A stretch of 64,000 bases of DNA from Mesorhizobium sp. J8 (GCF_016591715.1 NZ_AP024109.1:3224001-3288000); one strand, 5' to 3'. Shown: positions 54,687 to 64,000, numbered from the stretch's first letter. Notes: a model not told the origin generated them from the letters alone. Made by a program: numbers and translations.

Positions 54687-55448
54687 ATGGTGGCGCTCAA
54701 CATCATGCGCTGGGGCGACCGCAGCGCTCCGAAGACTATGGTGGCGCTGCACGGCATCACCGCCAATGCGGGCGCCATGACCGAGCCGGCCAGGCTGCTT
54801 GCCACGCGCGGCTGGCAGGTGATTGCTCCCGATATGCGCGGCCATGGCGAAAGCGCGCGCGGCAACGGCGATTTCTCCTTCGACAGCCTGCTTTCTGATT
54901 TCGCCGAGAACTTGCCCGCCGCGCCGGATGTGCTGCTCGGCCACTCCTTCGGCGGGACGCTGGCTCAGCTTGGCGTGTTGCGCGGCCTGTTCCGGCCGAA
55001 GTCGATGCTTCTGGAAGATCCGGTCTCGCATTTCGCCGACAAGGCCACGCCGAAGGGTATGCTGGACTGGGACGAGGCAAATCTGCCCCACGACATCGAG
55101 GGACTGCTGAAACTCAATCCCGGCTGGTCGCGGCGGGACGCTGCCTGGAAAGTCGTGTCGCTCGAGCAGATATCGTTCGACGACGCACGTTCGGCCTTCG
55201 CCGGCAATGCGCCTTGGGACCTGCGTGACGAGGCGGCGCGCTTGGCCAAGATGCTGCCGACGGTCTGGGTCCTGCCGGAAGTGAGCCGGTTCGTCCCGCC
55301 CGACGACACGGCGCGGCTGCGCGCGGAGGTCGGTGAGCGGTCGGTCGTCGTGATGCCCAATGTCGGCCATAGCATCCACCGCGACGCCACGCAGGTGTTT
55401 GTCGATATTGTCGAGAAACTGGGAGCCGGCACTTGGTTCGACCGCTGA
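54687..55448 (+). CDS. Alpha/beta-fold hydrolase in the catabolic operon (253 aa)
   Basis: A classic alpha/beta hydrolase: oxyanion HGITANAGAM, nucleophile elbow LLGHSFGGTL (Ser87), and the terminal His in NVGHSIHRDA. The acid probably lies near VLPEVSRFVPPDDTA. The substrate is unknown; an ester, amide or lactone intermediate of the imported compound is plausible from context. Start ATG 54687 lies one base after the previous stop. Its end overlaps the amidase start. Confidence 0.82.
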   Translation: MVALNIMRWGDRSAPKTMVALHGITANAGAMTEPARLLATRGWQVIAPDMRGHGESARGNGDFSFDSLLSDFAENLPAAPDVLLGHSFGGTLAQLGVLRGLFRPKSMLLEDPVSHFADKATPKGMLDWDEANLPHDIEGLLKLNPGWSRRDAAWKVVSLEQISFDDARSAFAGNAPWDLRDEAARLAKMLPTVWVLPEVSRFVPPDDTARLRAEVGERSVVVMPNVGHSIHRDATQVFVDIVEKLGAGTWFDR

Positions 55449-56371
55449 ACGACGGGCACGATTTCGTCTTTCAACTTGGAGGGCACGTGCCGCGGCTCTC
55501 GGTCAGACCTGGCGAGCAATTCACGCTGTTCACCGAGGATTGCTTTTCCGGCAGGCTGACGAGCGTCGACGGCAAGCCGCGCGAGGTCGCGCCTTATCCG
55601 AAAGTCAACCCGCTGGTCGGCCCGATCGCCGTCGAAGGCATCAAGCCCGGCGATATCATGGCGATCCACCTGCATCGCTTGGAGCCTGCCCGCGACTGGG
55701 GCGTGGCGACGATATCGCCGAATTTCGGCTTTCTGTCGGGAACCCGAGCCTCGCCCAACTTGCAGGCGGAGCAAGAAGAGCGGGTCTGGATATGGCGCCT
55801 GTCGCCGGATCGAACGCGACTGACCACGCAGACCTCCTCCGGCGGCGCACTTTCCGCAAGCTATCGGCCGTTTCACGGCACGTTGGGCGTCGCGCCCGCG
55901 CATGGTGAGGTTCGCCTCGGCGTTGTCCCTGGCGACTTCGGTGGCAATTTCGACATCCCGGACCTGACCGAAGGCGCGACGCTTTACCTGCGGGCCAACG
56001 TCGATGGCGGGCACATCTATGTCGGTGACGGCCACTACGCGCAGGGCGATGGCGAGATCGCCGGCACCGCGGTCGAAGGCGCCTTCTTCACCACGCTGTC
56101 CGCCGAGAAGGCAGCGCCGGACGAGAGCTTCGACTGGCCGCGCCTGGAGACCGAAGGCCGCATCGGCGTCATCGGCTGCGCGCGGCCGTTGGACGATGCA
56201 GCCCGCATCGCGGCTGCCGGACTGGTGCGCTGGGTGGCGCACCGGACAGGCCTAGGCATCATGGATGCGCATCAACTGGTCAGCCAGACCTGCAGCTTGC
56301 GCATCGGCAATGTCGTGAATCCTGCTTTCACGGTGCTTTGTTCCGTGCCCAAGGTGGCTCTGCCGCAATAG
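55433..56371 (+). CDS. Acetamidase/formamidase family protein (312 aa)
   Basis: A member of the FmdA/AmdA family, Zn-dependent amidases acting on short amides such as formamide. Conserved segments are VNPLVGPIAVEGIKPGDIMAIHLH, ATLYLRANVDGGHIYVGDGHYAQGDGEI with its likely metal-binding Asp/His, and GVIGCARPLDDA. Translation begins at TTG 55433 behind GGGAG, overlapping the previous gene by 16 bp. As the last gene of the locus it could release formamide- or amide-derived ammonia from the breakdown product; that is inference. Confidence 0.85.
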   Translation: MVRPLNDGHDFVFQLGGHVPRLSVRPGEQFTLFTEDCFSGRLTSVDGKPREVAPYPKVNPLVGPIAVEGIKPGDIMAIHLHRLEPARDWGVATISPNFGFLSGTRASPNLQAEQEERVWIWRLSPDRTRLTTQTSSGGALSASYRPFHGTLGVAPAHGEVRLGVVPGDFGGNFDIPDLTEGATLYLRANVDGGHIYVGDGHYAQGDGEIAGTAVEGAFFTTLSAEKAAPDESFDWPRLETEGRIGVIGCARPLDDAARIAAAGLVRWVAHRTGLGIMDAHQLVSQTCSLRIGNVVNPAFTVLCSVPKVALPQ

Positions 56372-56475
56372 CGGAATGGCGACGCGTCCACGATTGGTAC
56401 GCCCGCGTGCTGCCCGGCCGGCTGGACGCGACGTCGGCAATTGCCCATGGTTGGTCGAACAGCTGGAATCGCGCC

Positions 56476-58116
56476 ATGGACGTCGCCGTCTTCATCCTTG
56501 TCGTGCTCGCCTTCGTGACCGTTTCGGGCGCGTTGGTGCGGCTGGTGCGGGTGCCGCTGCCGGTGCTGCAGATCGCCATCGGTGTCGCGCTCGCGTGGCC
56601 TGCGCGAGGCGTTCACATCGAAGTGGATCCGGAGCTGTTTCTGTTGGTGTTCATCCCGCCGCTTTTGTTCGGCGACGCCTTTTCGGCGCCGAAGCGTGAG
56701 CTGATGGCGCTGCGCGGCCCGATCCTCGACCTTGCGATCGGGCTCGTCTTCTTCACCATCGTCGGTTTCGGCTACGCCTTGCACTGGCTGGTGCCGAGCA
56801 TCCCGCTGGTTGTCGCCTTCGCCCTGGCCGCAGTGCTGTCGCCGACCGACGCGGTCGCCGTGTCCTCGATCGTCGATCGCAATCTCGTCCCGGCGCGGCT
56901 GATGCACATATTGGAAGGCGAGTCGCTGCTCAATGACGCCTCCGGCCTGGTGATGTTCCGCTTCACCGTCGCCGCGGTGTTGACCGGCAGCTTTTCGTTC
57001 GCCGCGGCATCGCTGAGTTTTCTCCTGGCTGTGGCGATCGGCATTCTCGTGGGCATCGCGGCACTGTTCATTGCCGCGAAGTCGTTGCAGATCCTCAGCC
57101 GCATCACCAGCACGCCGGCCGAAGCGCAGGTGCTGGTCATGGTGCTGCTGCCCTTCGTCGCCTATCTGGTCGCCGAGCATCTGGGCGCTTCTGGCGTTTT
57201 GGCGGCGGTCACAGCCGGCCTTCTGACCGGCTACTCCGGCATCGTCCGTCACATGGCGGTCTCGGCGCGCATCCAGACGATCTCGCTCTGGTCGATGCTG
57301 ATCTTCATGTTCAACGGCTCGCTCTTCATCCTGCTTGGCCTGCAACTGCCCGACATCATCCGCAAGGTGCCGCCGGAACTGACCACCCGGCATTGGCTAT
57401 TCGAGCCGGCATTGACCGTGCTGTTGCTCACGCTCTGCCTGATCGGGTTGCGCTTCGTCTGGATCTGGATCGGCGATATCGGCGCCGTGCTCGCCGCGCG
57501 GCTCGGCAAGCGCAAGGCGGAGCCCTTTGGCTTTCGCGTCAGGCTCGCTGGCTCGATCGCCGGCGTGCGCGGTGCCGTGACTCTGGCCGGCATCCTGTCC
57601 CTGCCGCTCACCTTGCAGGACGGCTCGCCGTTCCCGGCCCGCGATCTCGTGATCTTCCTCGCCGCCGGCGTCATCATCTGCTCGCTGGCGATTGCCAGCC
57701 TCGCTTTGCCCGCGGTCGCGCGCGGTCTCGTCGAGCCCGGCGAGCATCCGGGCGCCGCCGAAGAACGCAGGGCGAGGGTCGGTGCCGCCAATGCGGCCAT
57801 CGCCAGGATCGAAAGTCTCGCCAGCGACGGCAATGAAGGGGAGGCGGCTGAGATGAAGCTCGCCGTCGCCGAGAGCGTCGCCTCCATCTACCGGCGTCGC
57901 ATCTCGCTCTCCGACGGCGCCGACGAAGCACGCGCCGAGGCCCGCGATCGAGGGCGGATCGAGATGGAGCTCAGGCTTGCCGGCATCGAGGCCGAGCGCG
58001 CCGAGTTGCAGGCCATGCTGCGCCGGGGCGACATCAACGACCATACCGCGCGTAAGCTGTTCACCGAAATCACCTTCTCGGAAGCGATCCTCAAAGGCCG
58101 CGAACCGCGGGAATAG
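56476..58116 (+). CDS. CPA1-family Na+/H+ (cation/proton) antiporter (546 aa)
   Basis: A 12-helix antiporter with an extended cytoplasmic C-terminus. Helix motifs LSPTDAVAVSSI and GESLLNDASGLVMF include the conserved ion-binding Asp and Asn. The C-terminal 135 residues are Glu/Arg-rich and probably form a regulatory helical domain. The start is ATG 56476; a longer frame from 56338 runs into the amidase gene. It probably maintains pH or Na+ homeostasis. It is separated from the catabolic locus by 104 bp and may have its own promoter. Confidence 0.88.
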   Translation: MDVAVFILVVLAFVTVSGALVRLVRVPLPVLQIAIGVALAWPARGVHIEVDPELFLLVFIPPLLFGDAFSAPKRELMALRGPILDLAIGLVFFTIVGFGYALHWLVPSIPLVVAFALAAVLSPTDAVAVSSIVDRNLVPARLMHILEGESLLNDASGLVMFRFTVAAVLTGSFSFAAASLSFLLAVAIGILVGIAALFIAAKSLQILSRITSTPAEAQVLVMVLLPFVAYLVAEHLGASGVLAAVTAGLLTGYSGIVRHMAVSARIQTISLWSMLIFMFNGSLFILLGLQLPDIIRKVPPELTTRHWLFEPALTVLLLTLCLIGLRFVWIWIGDIGAVLAARLGKRKAEPFGFRVRLAGSIAGVRGAVTLAGILSLPLTLQDGSPFPARDLVIFLAAGVIICSLAIASLALPAVARGLVEPGEHPGAAEERRARVGAANAAIARIESLASDGNEGEAAEMKLAVAESVASIYRRRISLSDGADEARAEARDRGRIEMELRLAGIEAERAELQAMLRRGDINDHTARKLFTEITFSEAILKGREPRE

Positions 58117-58243
58117 GAGCCCGGTCGGCTCGTCTTGGCGCAAACCGGCCAGCAAATTTCGCGCCGCAAACGTGGCGGCCCGAAAACAACTGTGTTAATG
58201 CGCGGCGACCTCGCAGACCTCCGGCCCCAAGGGAAAGCAAGCC

Positions 58244-59557
58244 ATGTCAAATGCAGCGGCAGCCTCCAGCACGTTCGAATCCTTCTTCGAGACCACGCTT
58301 GCCGACGCCGATCCGGAAATCTTCGGCGCCATCCGCAACGAGCTCGGTCGCCAGCGTCATGAGATCGAACTGATCGCGTCCGAAAACATCGTGTCGCGCG
58401 CCGTGCTCGAAGCGCAGGGCTCGATCATGACCAACAAATATGCCGAGGGCTATCCGGGCAAGCGCTACTATGGCGGCTGCCAGTTCGTCGACGTGGCCGA
58501 GGAACTGGCCATCGAGCGCGCGAAAAAGCTGTTCGGCTGTAACTTCGCCAATGTCCAGCCGAACTCGGGCAGCCAGATGAACCAGGCGGTGTTCCTGGCG
58601 CTGCTTCAGCCCGGCGACACCTTCATGGGCCTCGACCTGAATTCCGGCGGCCATCTCACCCACGGCTCGCCGGTCAACATGAGCGGCAAGTGGTTCAAGG
58701 TCGTCTCCTACGGCGTGCGCAAGGACGATCACCTGCTCGACATGGATGCCATCGAGAAGACCGCGCATGAGACCAAGCCGAAGCTGATCCTGGCTGGCGG
58801 CACCGCCTATTCGCGAATCTGGGACTGGAAGAGGTTCCGCGAGATCGCCGATTCGATCGGCGCCTATCTCATGGTTGACATGGCGCATATCGCCGGTCTG
58901 GTCGCCGGCGGCATGCACCCGTCGCCGCTGCCTCATGCCCATGTCGTGACCACGACGACGCACAAGTCGCTGCGCGGCCCGCGTGGCGGCATGATCCTGT
59001 GCAACGACGAGGAGATCGCCAAGAAGATGAATTCGGCGGTGTTCCCGGGGTTGCAGGGCGGTCCGCTGATGCATGTGATCGCCGCCAAGGCGGTGGCGCT
59101 CGGTGAGGCGCTGAAGCCGAGTTTCAAGACCTACGCCGAAAGCATTGTCGCCAACGCCAAGGCGCTGGCGTCCAGCTTGCAGGAGACCGGCCTCGACATC
59201 GTCTCGGGCGGTACCGACAACCATCTGATGCTGGTCGACCTGCGTCCGAAGAACGCCACCGGCAAGCGCGCTGAGGCGGCGCTCGGCCGCGCCAACATCA
59301 CCTGCAACAAGAACGGCATCCCGTTCGATCCGGAAAAGCCGTTCGTGACCTCGGGCGTGCGCCTCGGGACGCCGGCGGGCACCACGCGCGGCTTCGGCCA
59401 GGCCGAGTTCCGCGAGATCGGCAAGCTGATCGCCGAGGTGCTGGATGGTCTGAAGGTGGCGAATTCCGACGAGGGCAATGCGGCGGTCGAGGCCGCGGTG
59501 AAGGCCAAGGTCACGGCGCTGACCGATCGTTTCCCGCTCTACCCCTATCTCGGCTGA
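58244..59557 (+). CDS. glyA: Serine hydroxymethyltransferase (437 aa)
   Basis: GlyA interconverts serine and glycine with tetrahydrofolate, supplying one-carbon units. The PLP lysine is in [17 protein letters not shown], and the family's opening blocks [13 protein letters not shown] and [19 protein letters not shown] are intact. The C-terminal residues through NEEG region are typical. Length is normal. Its upstream gap of 127 bp shows no recognisable riboswitch. A strong inverted repeat follows. Confidence 0.97.
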   Translation: MSNAAAASSTFESFFETTLADADPEIFGAIRNELGRQRHEIELIASENIVSRAVLEAQGSIMTNKYAEGYPGKRYYGGCQFVDVAEELAIERAKKLFGCNFANVQPNSGSQMNQAVFLALLQPGDTFMGLDLNSGGHLTHGSPVNMSGKWFKVVSYGVRKDDHLLDMDAIEKTAHETKPKLILAGGTAYSRIWDWKRFREIADSIGAYLMVDMAHIAGLVAGGMHPSPLPHAHVVTTTTHKSLRGPRGGMILCNDEEIAKKMNSAVFPGLQGGPLMHVIAAKAVALGEALKPSFKTYAESIVANAKALASSLQETGLDIVSGGTDNHLMLVDLRPKNATGKRAEAALGRANITCNKNGIPFDPEKPFVTSGVRLGTPAGTTRGFGQAEFREIGKLIAEVLDGLKVANSDEGNAAVEAAVKAKVTALTDRFPLYPYLG

Positions 59558-59605
59558 TCCTCTTTCGGTTGACCGCACGTTCCGCGTCATCTTTTATCCC
59601 TGCTT

Positions 59606-59633
59606 CGCGCCGCCCCCTGATCAGGGCGGCGCG
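59606..59633 (+). terminator. Perfect hairpin after glyA
   Basis: A 28-bp perfect palindrome (10-bp G+C-rich arms 59606-59615 and 59624-59633 around CCTGATCA) lies 49 bp after the glyA stop. The T-tract is poor, so it may be a weak terminator or mRNA-stabilising element. It ends 6 bp before the ribosome binding site of the next gene. Confidence 0.6.
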
Positions 59634-59649
59634 GCTTGTTGGAGACTTG

Positions 59650-60243
59650 ATGATGCATACGTTCCGTCTTGCCGCCCTGGCGTTGTCCGCCTCGCTGATC
59701 GTTTTCTCCGCTTCCGGCACGGTCGCCCAGGACGAAACCAAGCCCAGCGCGGGCATGCCAGCCACCAACACATTTGGGCGCTGGACCACCATCATCGACA
59801 CCCTTGACACTGGCCAGGACGCGCGCAAGACCTGCGCCGCCTCGACGGCTTTCGTCGATGGCGAAGGTAACGCTGGCTCCCTGACGCTCTCGATCTCGAC
59901 CGGCGACGCGCTGCCGCCGGACGCGTATCCGGCCATCATGTTCATCATCGACAACAAGACGCTGCCGACGGGCGACAAGATCCCCGCGACCTTCGGTGAT
60001 CCGGGCGTGAAGGTTGCCGTGACGGTAAGTTCCAACGCCGCCGCCGGCGGTCGTCCCAGCTGGATGGTCGATAGTGAGGCCAAGACCAGCCTCGCTCTGC
60101 TGCGCGCCATGCGTAAGGTTACCTCGCTCGATGTGACCTTCGGCAAACAGAAGGTCACCAGCATCCCGATGGACGGCTTCACCAAGGCCTATCGCAACCT
60201 CGGCACGTCCTGTGGGTTTTCGACCAAGGACGTCGCGCCCTGA
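59650..60243 (+). CDS. Exported protein of unknown function, possibly IalB-like (197 aa)
   Basis: A signal peptide spans residues 1-26 (FRLAALALSASLIVFSASGTVA). The mature part has a Cys in KTCAAST and another in LGTSCGFS, probably a disulfide, with a beta-rich layout (LTLSISTGDALPPDAYPAIMFI). The order resembles invasion-associated locus B proteins of rhizobia, but this is tentative. Start ATG 59650 has GGAG 8 nt upstream. It is between glyA and nrdR. Confidence 0.7.
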   Translation: MMHTFRLAALALSASLIVFSASGTVAQDETKPSAGMPATNTFGRWTTIIDTLDTGQDARKTCAASTAFVDGEGNAGSLTLSISTGDALPPDAYPAIMFIIDNKTLPTGDKIPATFGDPGVKVAVTVSSNAAAGGRPSWMVDSEAKTSLALLRAMRKVTSLDVTFGKQKVTSIPMDGFTKAYRNLGTSCGFSTKDVAP

Positions 60244-60389
60244 CGCTTGCCGGCCGGCAGGGCTGGGGCGCTGGCAATCTTGCTCGCGCCTCGCTATCTC
60301 TGAGGCATAAAAGGCTCTAAGCCTTCGCCCACCAGAGTGAGATGACGCTTCCTTGAAGCGCCCTCTCACTCTAAGATTTTGTTTTTGAA

Positions 60390-60432
60390 GCATGTTCTTC
60401 TCCGAAAAGTCTGCAACTTTTCGGGATCATGC
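60390..60432. repeat. REP-like palindrome upstream of nrdR
   Basis: CCGAAAAGT-CTGCA-ACTTTTCGG (60402-60424) is a perfect 9-bp inverted repeat flanked by GCATG and CATGC. It resembles the palindromes at 44565 and 62060. It lies 26 bp before the nrdR start. Confidence 0.8.
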
Positions 60433-60457
60433 CAGAATCGCGAACTCAAGGCTCTCC

Positions 60458-60937
60458 ATGCGCTGCCCCTATTGCCAGTCCGAAGATACGCAGGTGAAGG
60501 ATTCGCGTCCCGCAGAAGACGGCGCGGCGATCCGCAGGCGGCGGGTGTGTCCCGATTGCGGCGGCCGCTTCACCACCTTCGAGCGGGTCCAGCTGCGCGA
60601 CCTCGTCGTCATCAAGAAGTCCGGCCGCAAGGTGCCATTCGACCGCGACAAGCTGCTGCGCTCTGTCGAGATCGCCGTGCGCAAGCGCAATGTCGACCCC
60701 GAGCGCATCGACCGCGCCGTCACCGGCATTGTGCGCCAGCTCGAAAGCTCCGGCGAAACCGAGATTGCGTCGGGCGAGGTCGGCCGGCTGGTGATGGAGG
60801 CGCTGAAGTCGTTGGATGACGTCGCCTATGTCCGCTTCGCCTCTGTCTATCGCAATTTCCGTGAGGCCAGGGATTTTCACGAGCTGCTGGGCGAATTGAA
60901 GGGCGACGAGGAAAAGACCGAAGAGGACGCCGGCTGA
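60458..60937 (+). CDS. nrdR: Transcriptional repressor NrdR (159 aa)
   Basis: NrdR is the nucleotide-sensing repressor of ribonucleotide reductase genes. The N-terminal zinc ribbon is [13 protein letters not shown] with the second pair in [14 protein letters not shown]. The ATP-cone domain follows ([37 protein letters not shown]). The ATG at 60458 begins the family. It lies directly upstream of ribD with 2 bp spacing, a conserved arrangement. Confidence 0.96.
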   Translation: MRCPYCQSEDTQVKDSRPAEDGAAIRRRRVCPDCGGRFTTFERVQLRDLVVIKKSGRKVPFDRDKLLRSVEIAVRKRNVDPERIDRAVTGIVRQLESSGETEIASGEVGRLVMEALKSLDDVAYVRFASVYRNFREARDFHELLGELKGDEEKTEEDAG

Positions 60938-60939
60938 TC

Positions 60940-62067
60940 ATGGCGCGACCGCGACTGGACGAGGCCGCGCAGGCGGCCCTTGATCGCCGTTTCATGGCCG
61001 CGGCCATCAGGCTGTCGCGCCGCAATGCCGGCCGCACCTCCACCAACCCTTCCGTCGGCACCATCATCGTGCGCGACGACGGCGCCGGCCCAATGATCGT
61101 CGGCACCGGCGTGACCGCCATCGGCGGCCGTCCGCATGCCGAGACAGAGGCGCTGGCCGAGGCTGGTGAACTGGCCCGAGGCGCCACCGCCTATGTGACA
61201 TTGGAGCCCTGCGCCCATCACGGCCGCACGCCGCCCTGCGCCAACGCGCTGGTCAATGCCGGTATTGCACGCGTCGTCGGCGCTGCCAGCGATCCTGATC
61301 CGCGCGTCTCCGGCCAGGGCTACGCCATCCTGCGCGCTGCCGGGGTCGAGGTGGTGGAGAAGGTCTTGGCAGCCGAAGCAGCAGAGCAGATGGCGGGCTA
61401 TCTCACTCGTTCTCTGAAGAAGCGCCCGGAAGTAACTCTGAAGCTTGCGCTTTCGAGTGACGGCAAGATCGGTCGCAAGGGCGCCGGTCAGGTTGCCATC
61501 ACCGGCGAGATCGCGCGGCGCGACGTCTATCTGATGCGCGCCGAGTCCGACGCCATCCTGATCGGGATCGGCACCGCCCTCGAGGATGATCCGGCGCTGA
61601 CCGTGCGCCTGCCGGGACTGGAGAACCGCTCGCCGGCGCGCATCGTCCTCGATCGGCAGATCCGGTTGCCCGAGACATCCAAGCTGGTGTCCGGCGTCGA
61701 CCGCGTGCCGCTCTATGTTGCCGCGTGTCTGGAAGCCGACCCGCATCGGCGGGCCGCGCTCGAACGCGCCGGCGTGCGCTTCATCGGCACCGAAACTCAT
61801 GACGGCGTCGTCGCCTTGCCGGAATTGCTGGAAGATCTTGCCGCGCTCGGCATGGCAAGCGTTTTGGTCGAAGGCGGCGCCAAGGTGGCCAAGGCCTTCC
61901 TCGATGAAGGTCTTGTCGACCGCATCGTGCTCTTCCAGGGGCCTGAGGCGATCGGCGAGGATGGCATTGCGTCGCCGATCGACGCCGACCGTATCCCGGC
62001 GGGATTTCGTAAACTGCGTGACATGCGCTTCGGCGAGGACAGCTACGCCGAGTGGATAAGATCATGA
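60940..62067 (+). CDS. ribD: Bifunctional riboflavin-biosynthesis deaminase/reductase RibD (375 aa)
   Basis: RibD deaminates and then reduces the pyrimidine intermediate in riboflavin synthesis. The N-terminal cytidine-deaminase-like domain has the zinc site GGRPHAETEAL and PCAHHGRTPPCANAL. The C-terminal reductase domain starts near residue 150 and contains LVEGGAKVAKAFLDEGLVD. A palindromic repeat begins inside its last codons and supplies the stop, so the C-terminus may be slightly altered relative to relatives. Confidence 0.96.
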   Translation: MARPRLDEAAQAALDRRFMAAAIRLSRRNAGRTSTNPSVGTIIVRDDGAGPMIVGTGVTAIGGRPHAETEALAEAGELARGATAYVTLEPCAHHGRTPPCANALVNAGIARVVGAASDPDPRVSGQGYAILRAAGVEVVEKVLAAEAAEQMAGYLTRSLKKRPEVTLKLALSSDGKIGRKGAGQVAITGEIARRDVYLMRAESDAILIGIGTALEDDPALTVRLPGLENRSPARIVLDRQIRLPETSKLVSGVDRVPLYVAACLEADPHRRAALERAGVRFIGTETHDGVVALPELLEDLAALGMASVLVEGGAKVAKAFLDEGLVDRIVLFQGPEAIGEDGIASPIDADRIPAGFRKLRDMRFGEDSYAEWIRS

Positions 62068-62105
62068 TCCCAAAAAGTGGGAACCGGTTTTTGGATCAGA
62101 TCATG
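62060..62105. repeat. REP-like palindrome overlapping the ribD 3' end
   Basis: GATCATGATCC..GGATCAGATCATG are imperfect terminal arms, and CCAAAAA-GTGGGAACCGG-TTTTTGG is the inner hairpin (62070-62094). The first arm contains the ribD stop TGA (62065-62067). It separates ribD from ribE and may reduce coupling. Confidence 0.85.
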
Positions 62106-62128
62106 GTCAAAACGAGAGACACCCTTTG

Positions 62129-62746
62129 ATGTTTACTGGCATCGTTACCGACATTGGCACGGTAGCCGCTGTGAAGCCGCTCGCTGAAGGCGTCGGCCTG
62201 CGCATCGACACGGCCTATGATCCTGAAACCATCGCTATCGGCGCTTCGATTTCCTGCGGCGGCGTCTGCCTGACGGTCACCGCGCTTCCCGAGCAGGGCT
62301 CGAACGCGCGCTGGTTCGAGGTCGAGGCCTGGGAGGAGGCGCTGAGGCTGACCACCGCCTCGAGCTGGAAATCCGGCACCCGGATCAACCTCGAACGGGC
62401 GCTGAAGATCGGTGACGAACTCGGCGGCCACATCGTCTCCGGCCATGTCGACGGCACCGCCGAGATCATCGAGCGCAAGGAGGAGGGCGATGCAGTGCGC
62501 TTCACCCTGGAGGCACCGCGTCATTTGGCGAAGTTCATCGCGCCCAAGGGCTCGGTTGCGCTCGACGGCACATCGCTCACCGTCAACAAGGTCGAAGGCA
62601 CCCGCTTCGACGTGCTTCTTATCCATCACTCGCTGAGCGTCACCACCTGGGGCGAGCGTCAGGCCGGCGACCGTGTCAACATCGAGATCGACACGATGGC
62701 CCGCTACGCCGCGCGCCTGGCGGATGCGGCGAAAGAGGGACTTTGA
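62129..62746 (+). CDS. ribE: Riboflavin synthase alpha subunit (205 aa)
   Basis: This enzyme dismutates two lumazine molecules to riboflavin. Two lumazine-binding repeats are seen: MFTGIVTDIGTVAAV with SIACGGVCLTV-type SISCGGVCLTVTAL, and the second repeat starting GGHIVSGHVDGTAEI with SVALDGTSLTVNKV. Start ATG 62129. It follows ribD after the palindromic repeat. The lumazine synthase gene ribH is not in the window and probably lies further right. Confidence 0.95.
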   Translation: MFTGIVTDIGTVAAVKPLAEGVGLRIDTAYDPETIAIGASISCGGVCLTVTALPEQGSNARWFEVEAWEEALRLTTASSWKSGTRINLERALKIGDELGGHIVSGHVDGTAEIIERKEEGDAVRFTLEAPRHLAKFIAPKGSVALDGTSLTVNKVEGTRFDVLLIHHSLSVTTWGERQAGDRVNIEIDTMARYAARLADAAKEGL

Positions 62747-62869
62747 ACTCGGTCAGGCGGTTACAGGGACGCAACCACACAAACAGGTCCTAAGGCAGCT
62801 TCAGCACGGCTTCCCGCTTCACTTCCGCCCAGACCCCACGTAAACTTTCTCCCGGTGGAGGGGAAAGCC

Positions 62870-63859
62870 ATGAGCAGCCCATCGCAACAAGCGGCGAAGC
62901 TTGGCTTCGGATTTGCGGTGTCACAGGCTCTGCGCGTCGTTATCGAACTCGGTATTCCCGATCTTCTGGCTTCCGGCGAGCAGTCGGTTGAAGACTTGGC
63001 GGCCGCCTCGAAGGCGGATGCGGAGCCGCTCTATCGCGTGATGCGGCTTTTGGCGCCGGAGGGCGTCTTCACCGAAAATCGTCCTCGTCATTTTGCCTTG
63101 ACCGAGGTCGGCGCGGCGCTTCGTTCCGATCGGCCCGGACCGCGCGACTTCATCCGGATGATCAACAGCGAGGCCTACCTCGCCTTCGAGCAGCTTCTGC
63201 ATTCCGTCCGCACGGGAAAGCCGGCGTTCGACAAGGTATTCGGAAGCTCGAGATTCGATTGGCTTTCGGCCCACCCGGAACAGGCTGCCCTGTTTCAGCG
63301 CGCCATGGTCGCCTTGAGCCAAGGCACCAACGAGGCGGTCGCCGACGCCTATGATTTCAGCCGATACACACGGGTCGTCGATGTCGGCGGTGGGCATGGA
63401 CAGCTCCTTTCGGCCATCCTCGCCCGCAATCCCCATTTGAGCGGCGTTCTGCTCGATCTGCCGTCCGGGGTGGCGGCGGCGCGCCGGGGCGCTGGCGGCG
63501 ATCTGCCGCGCACCGACTTCGTCGCCGGCAACTTCTTCGAGAGTGTTCCGGTTGGCGATGTCTATGTGATCAAGAAGGTCATCCACGACTGGAACGATGA
63601 ACATGCCGGGCTGATCCTGCGACGTTGCCGCGAGGCCATGCCAGCGGATGGCAGGGTGCTCGTGGCCGAAACACTCGTCCCTCCGGGCGATGAGCCGGAT
63701 CAGATCAAGGCCATCGATGTGGTCATGCTCGCGGTCACCGGCGGCCTTGAGCGGACCGAGGCCCAATACGCCAGGCTGTTCGAGGGCGCGGGACTGAAGC
63801 TCGAGCGGGTTATCGGCACCCGGGCAGCGATCTCGATCATCGAGGCCGCCCCTGCCTAG
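62870..63859 (+). CDS. SAM-dependent O-methyltransferase, hydroxyindole/caffeate-type (329 aa)
   Basis: The N-terminal dimerisation winged-helix region reads FAVSQALRVVIELGIPDLLASG and VEDLAAAS. The Rossmann core has VVDVGGGHGQLLSAIL (SAM glycine-rich loop), VIKKVIHDWNDEHAGLIL with the catalytic His, and the following Glu-rich stretch. This arrangement is typical of plant-type O-methyltransferases also common in bacterial secondary metabolism. Substrate unknown. The ATG at 62870 is chosen over GTG 62855 because GGAGGGG sits 8-14 nt upstream. Confidence 0.87.
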   Translation: MSSPSQQAAKLGFGFAVSQALRVVIELGIPDLLASGEQSVEDLAAASKADAEPLYRVMRLLAPEGVFTENRPRHFALTEVGAALRSDRPGPRDFIRMINSEAYLAFEQLLHSVRTGKPAFDKVFGSSRFDWLSAHPEQAALFQRAMVALSQGTNEAVADAYDFSRYTRVVDVGGGHGQLLSAILARNPHLSGVLLDLPSGVAAARRGAGGDLPRTDFVAGNFFESVPVGDVYVIKKVIHDWNDEHAGLILRRCREAMPADGRVLVAETLVPPGDEPDQIKAIDVVMLAVTGGLERTEAQYARLFEGAGLKLERVIGTRAAISIIEAAPA

Positions 63860-64000
63860 CCAAGAACGTGCTTGAGAGAGATTGCCGGGCGGGACCCGAA
63901 TCCGTCGAGAGGCGCCGCGTCCGCGTCGGTTGGGCAATCTTGTGCTTGCGATCAACCCCGCTTCGGCCTAAGTCACCGGCAACCCCCCGGAGACTTTTAT

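Noticed and set aside
58117..58243. Glycine riboswitch before glyA
   Set aside because: The gap is only 127 bp and no glycine-aptamer core could be recognised.
58247..59590. Minus-strand frame of 447 residues
   Set aside because: Antisense to glyA; no domain features.

Overview
The window looks like chromosomal DNA of an alphaproteobacterium of the order Hyphomicrobiales, most likely Mesorhizobium or a close relative. The evidence is the high G+C content, the gene neighbourhoods (DUF6163-ldtR-L,D-transpeptidase; glyA-nrdR-ribD-ribE; ppx-rlmE), alphaproteobacterial LexA boxes of the form GTTC-N7-GTTC, and several RIME-like and REP-like intergenic palindromes typical of rhizobia. No rRNA, tRNA, CRISPR array, insertion sequence or complete prophage was seen. 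The genus is inferred from style and gene order, not from a search.

Positions 1-6165 form an accessory block of small, densely packed genes: a cut-off phage-style reading frame, a 29-residue peptide with a lasso-type RiPP leader, a KTSC protein, a DUF3606 protein, a stand-alone ATP-dependent DNA ligase, and two SOS transcription units. One is a five-gene minus-strand operon that includes the abasic-site protein YedK. The other is a two-gene plus-strand unit that may be leaderless. Each starts at a perfect LexA box.

Positions 6400-32440 are mostly housekeeping: a YbhN-type membrane protein, ppx/gppA, rlmE, an MFS exporter, a toxin-antitoxin pair with its palindromic operator, guaB behind a three-segment attenuator-like leader, rnd, an MFS/DeoR divergent pair, aspS, parC, an AI-2E-type permease, an EamA transporter, the N-degron transferase bpt, an RDD protein, sthA, an esterase and an OpgC-like protein.

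Positions 32495-34094 hold the most unusual locus. A LacI-type repressor diverges from two tandem paralogous proteins of 47 and 48 residues. Three near-identical 14-bp operators surround a consensus sigma70 promoter and separate the two small genes. Then follow DUF423, an MFS/GntR pair with a perfect operator, a GT90 glycosyltransferase, an aldo/keto reductase, ppk2, a RibD-C-type reductase with an orphan palindrome, hemB and a DUF2066 protein.

Positions 43100-47150 carry a 3-hydroxyisobutyryl-CoA hydrolase-like gene, DUF6163, ldtR and its L,D-transpeptidase neighbour. Positions 47359-56371 are one catabolic locus: a LacI regulator, a BMP-type nucleoside ABC importer, a nucleoside hydrolase with an altered active-site residue, a glutamine-amidotransferase-like protein, an alpha/beta hydrolase and an acetamidase/formamidase. 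The genes are overlapping or closely spaced, which suggests import and stepwise breakdown of a nucleoside-like or N-acyl compound. The window ends with a Na+/H+ antiporter, glyA, a secreted protein, nrdR-ribD-ribE and an O-methyltransferase.
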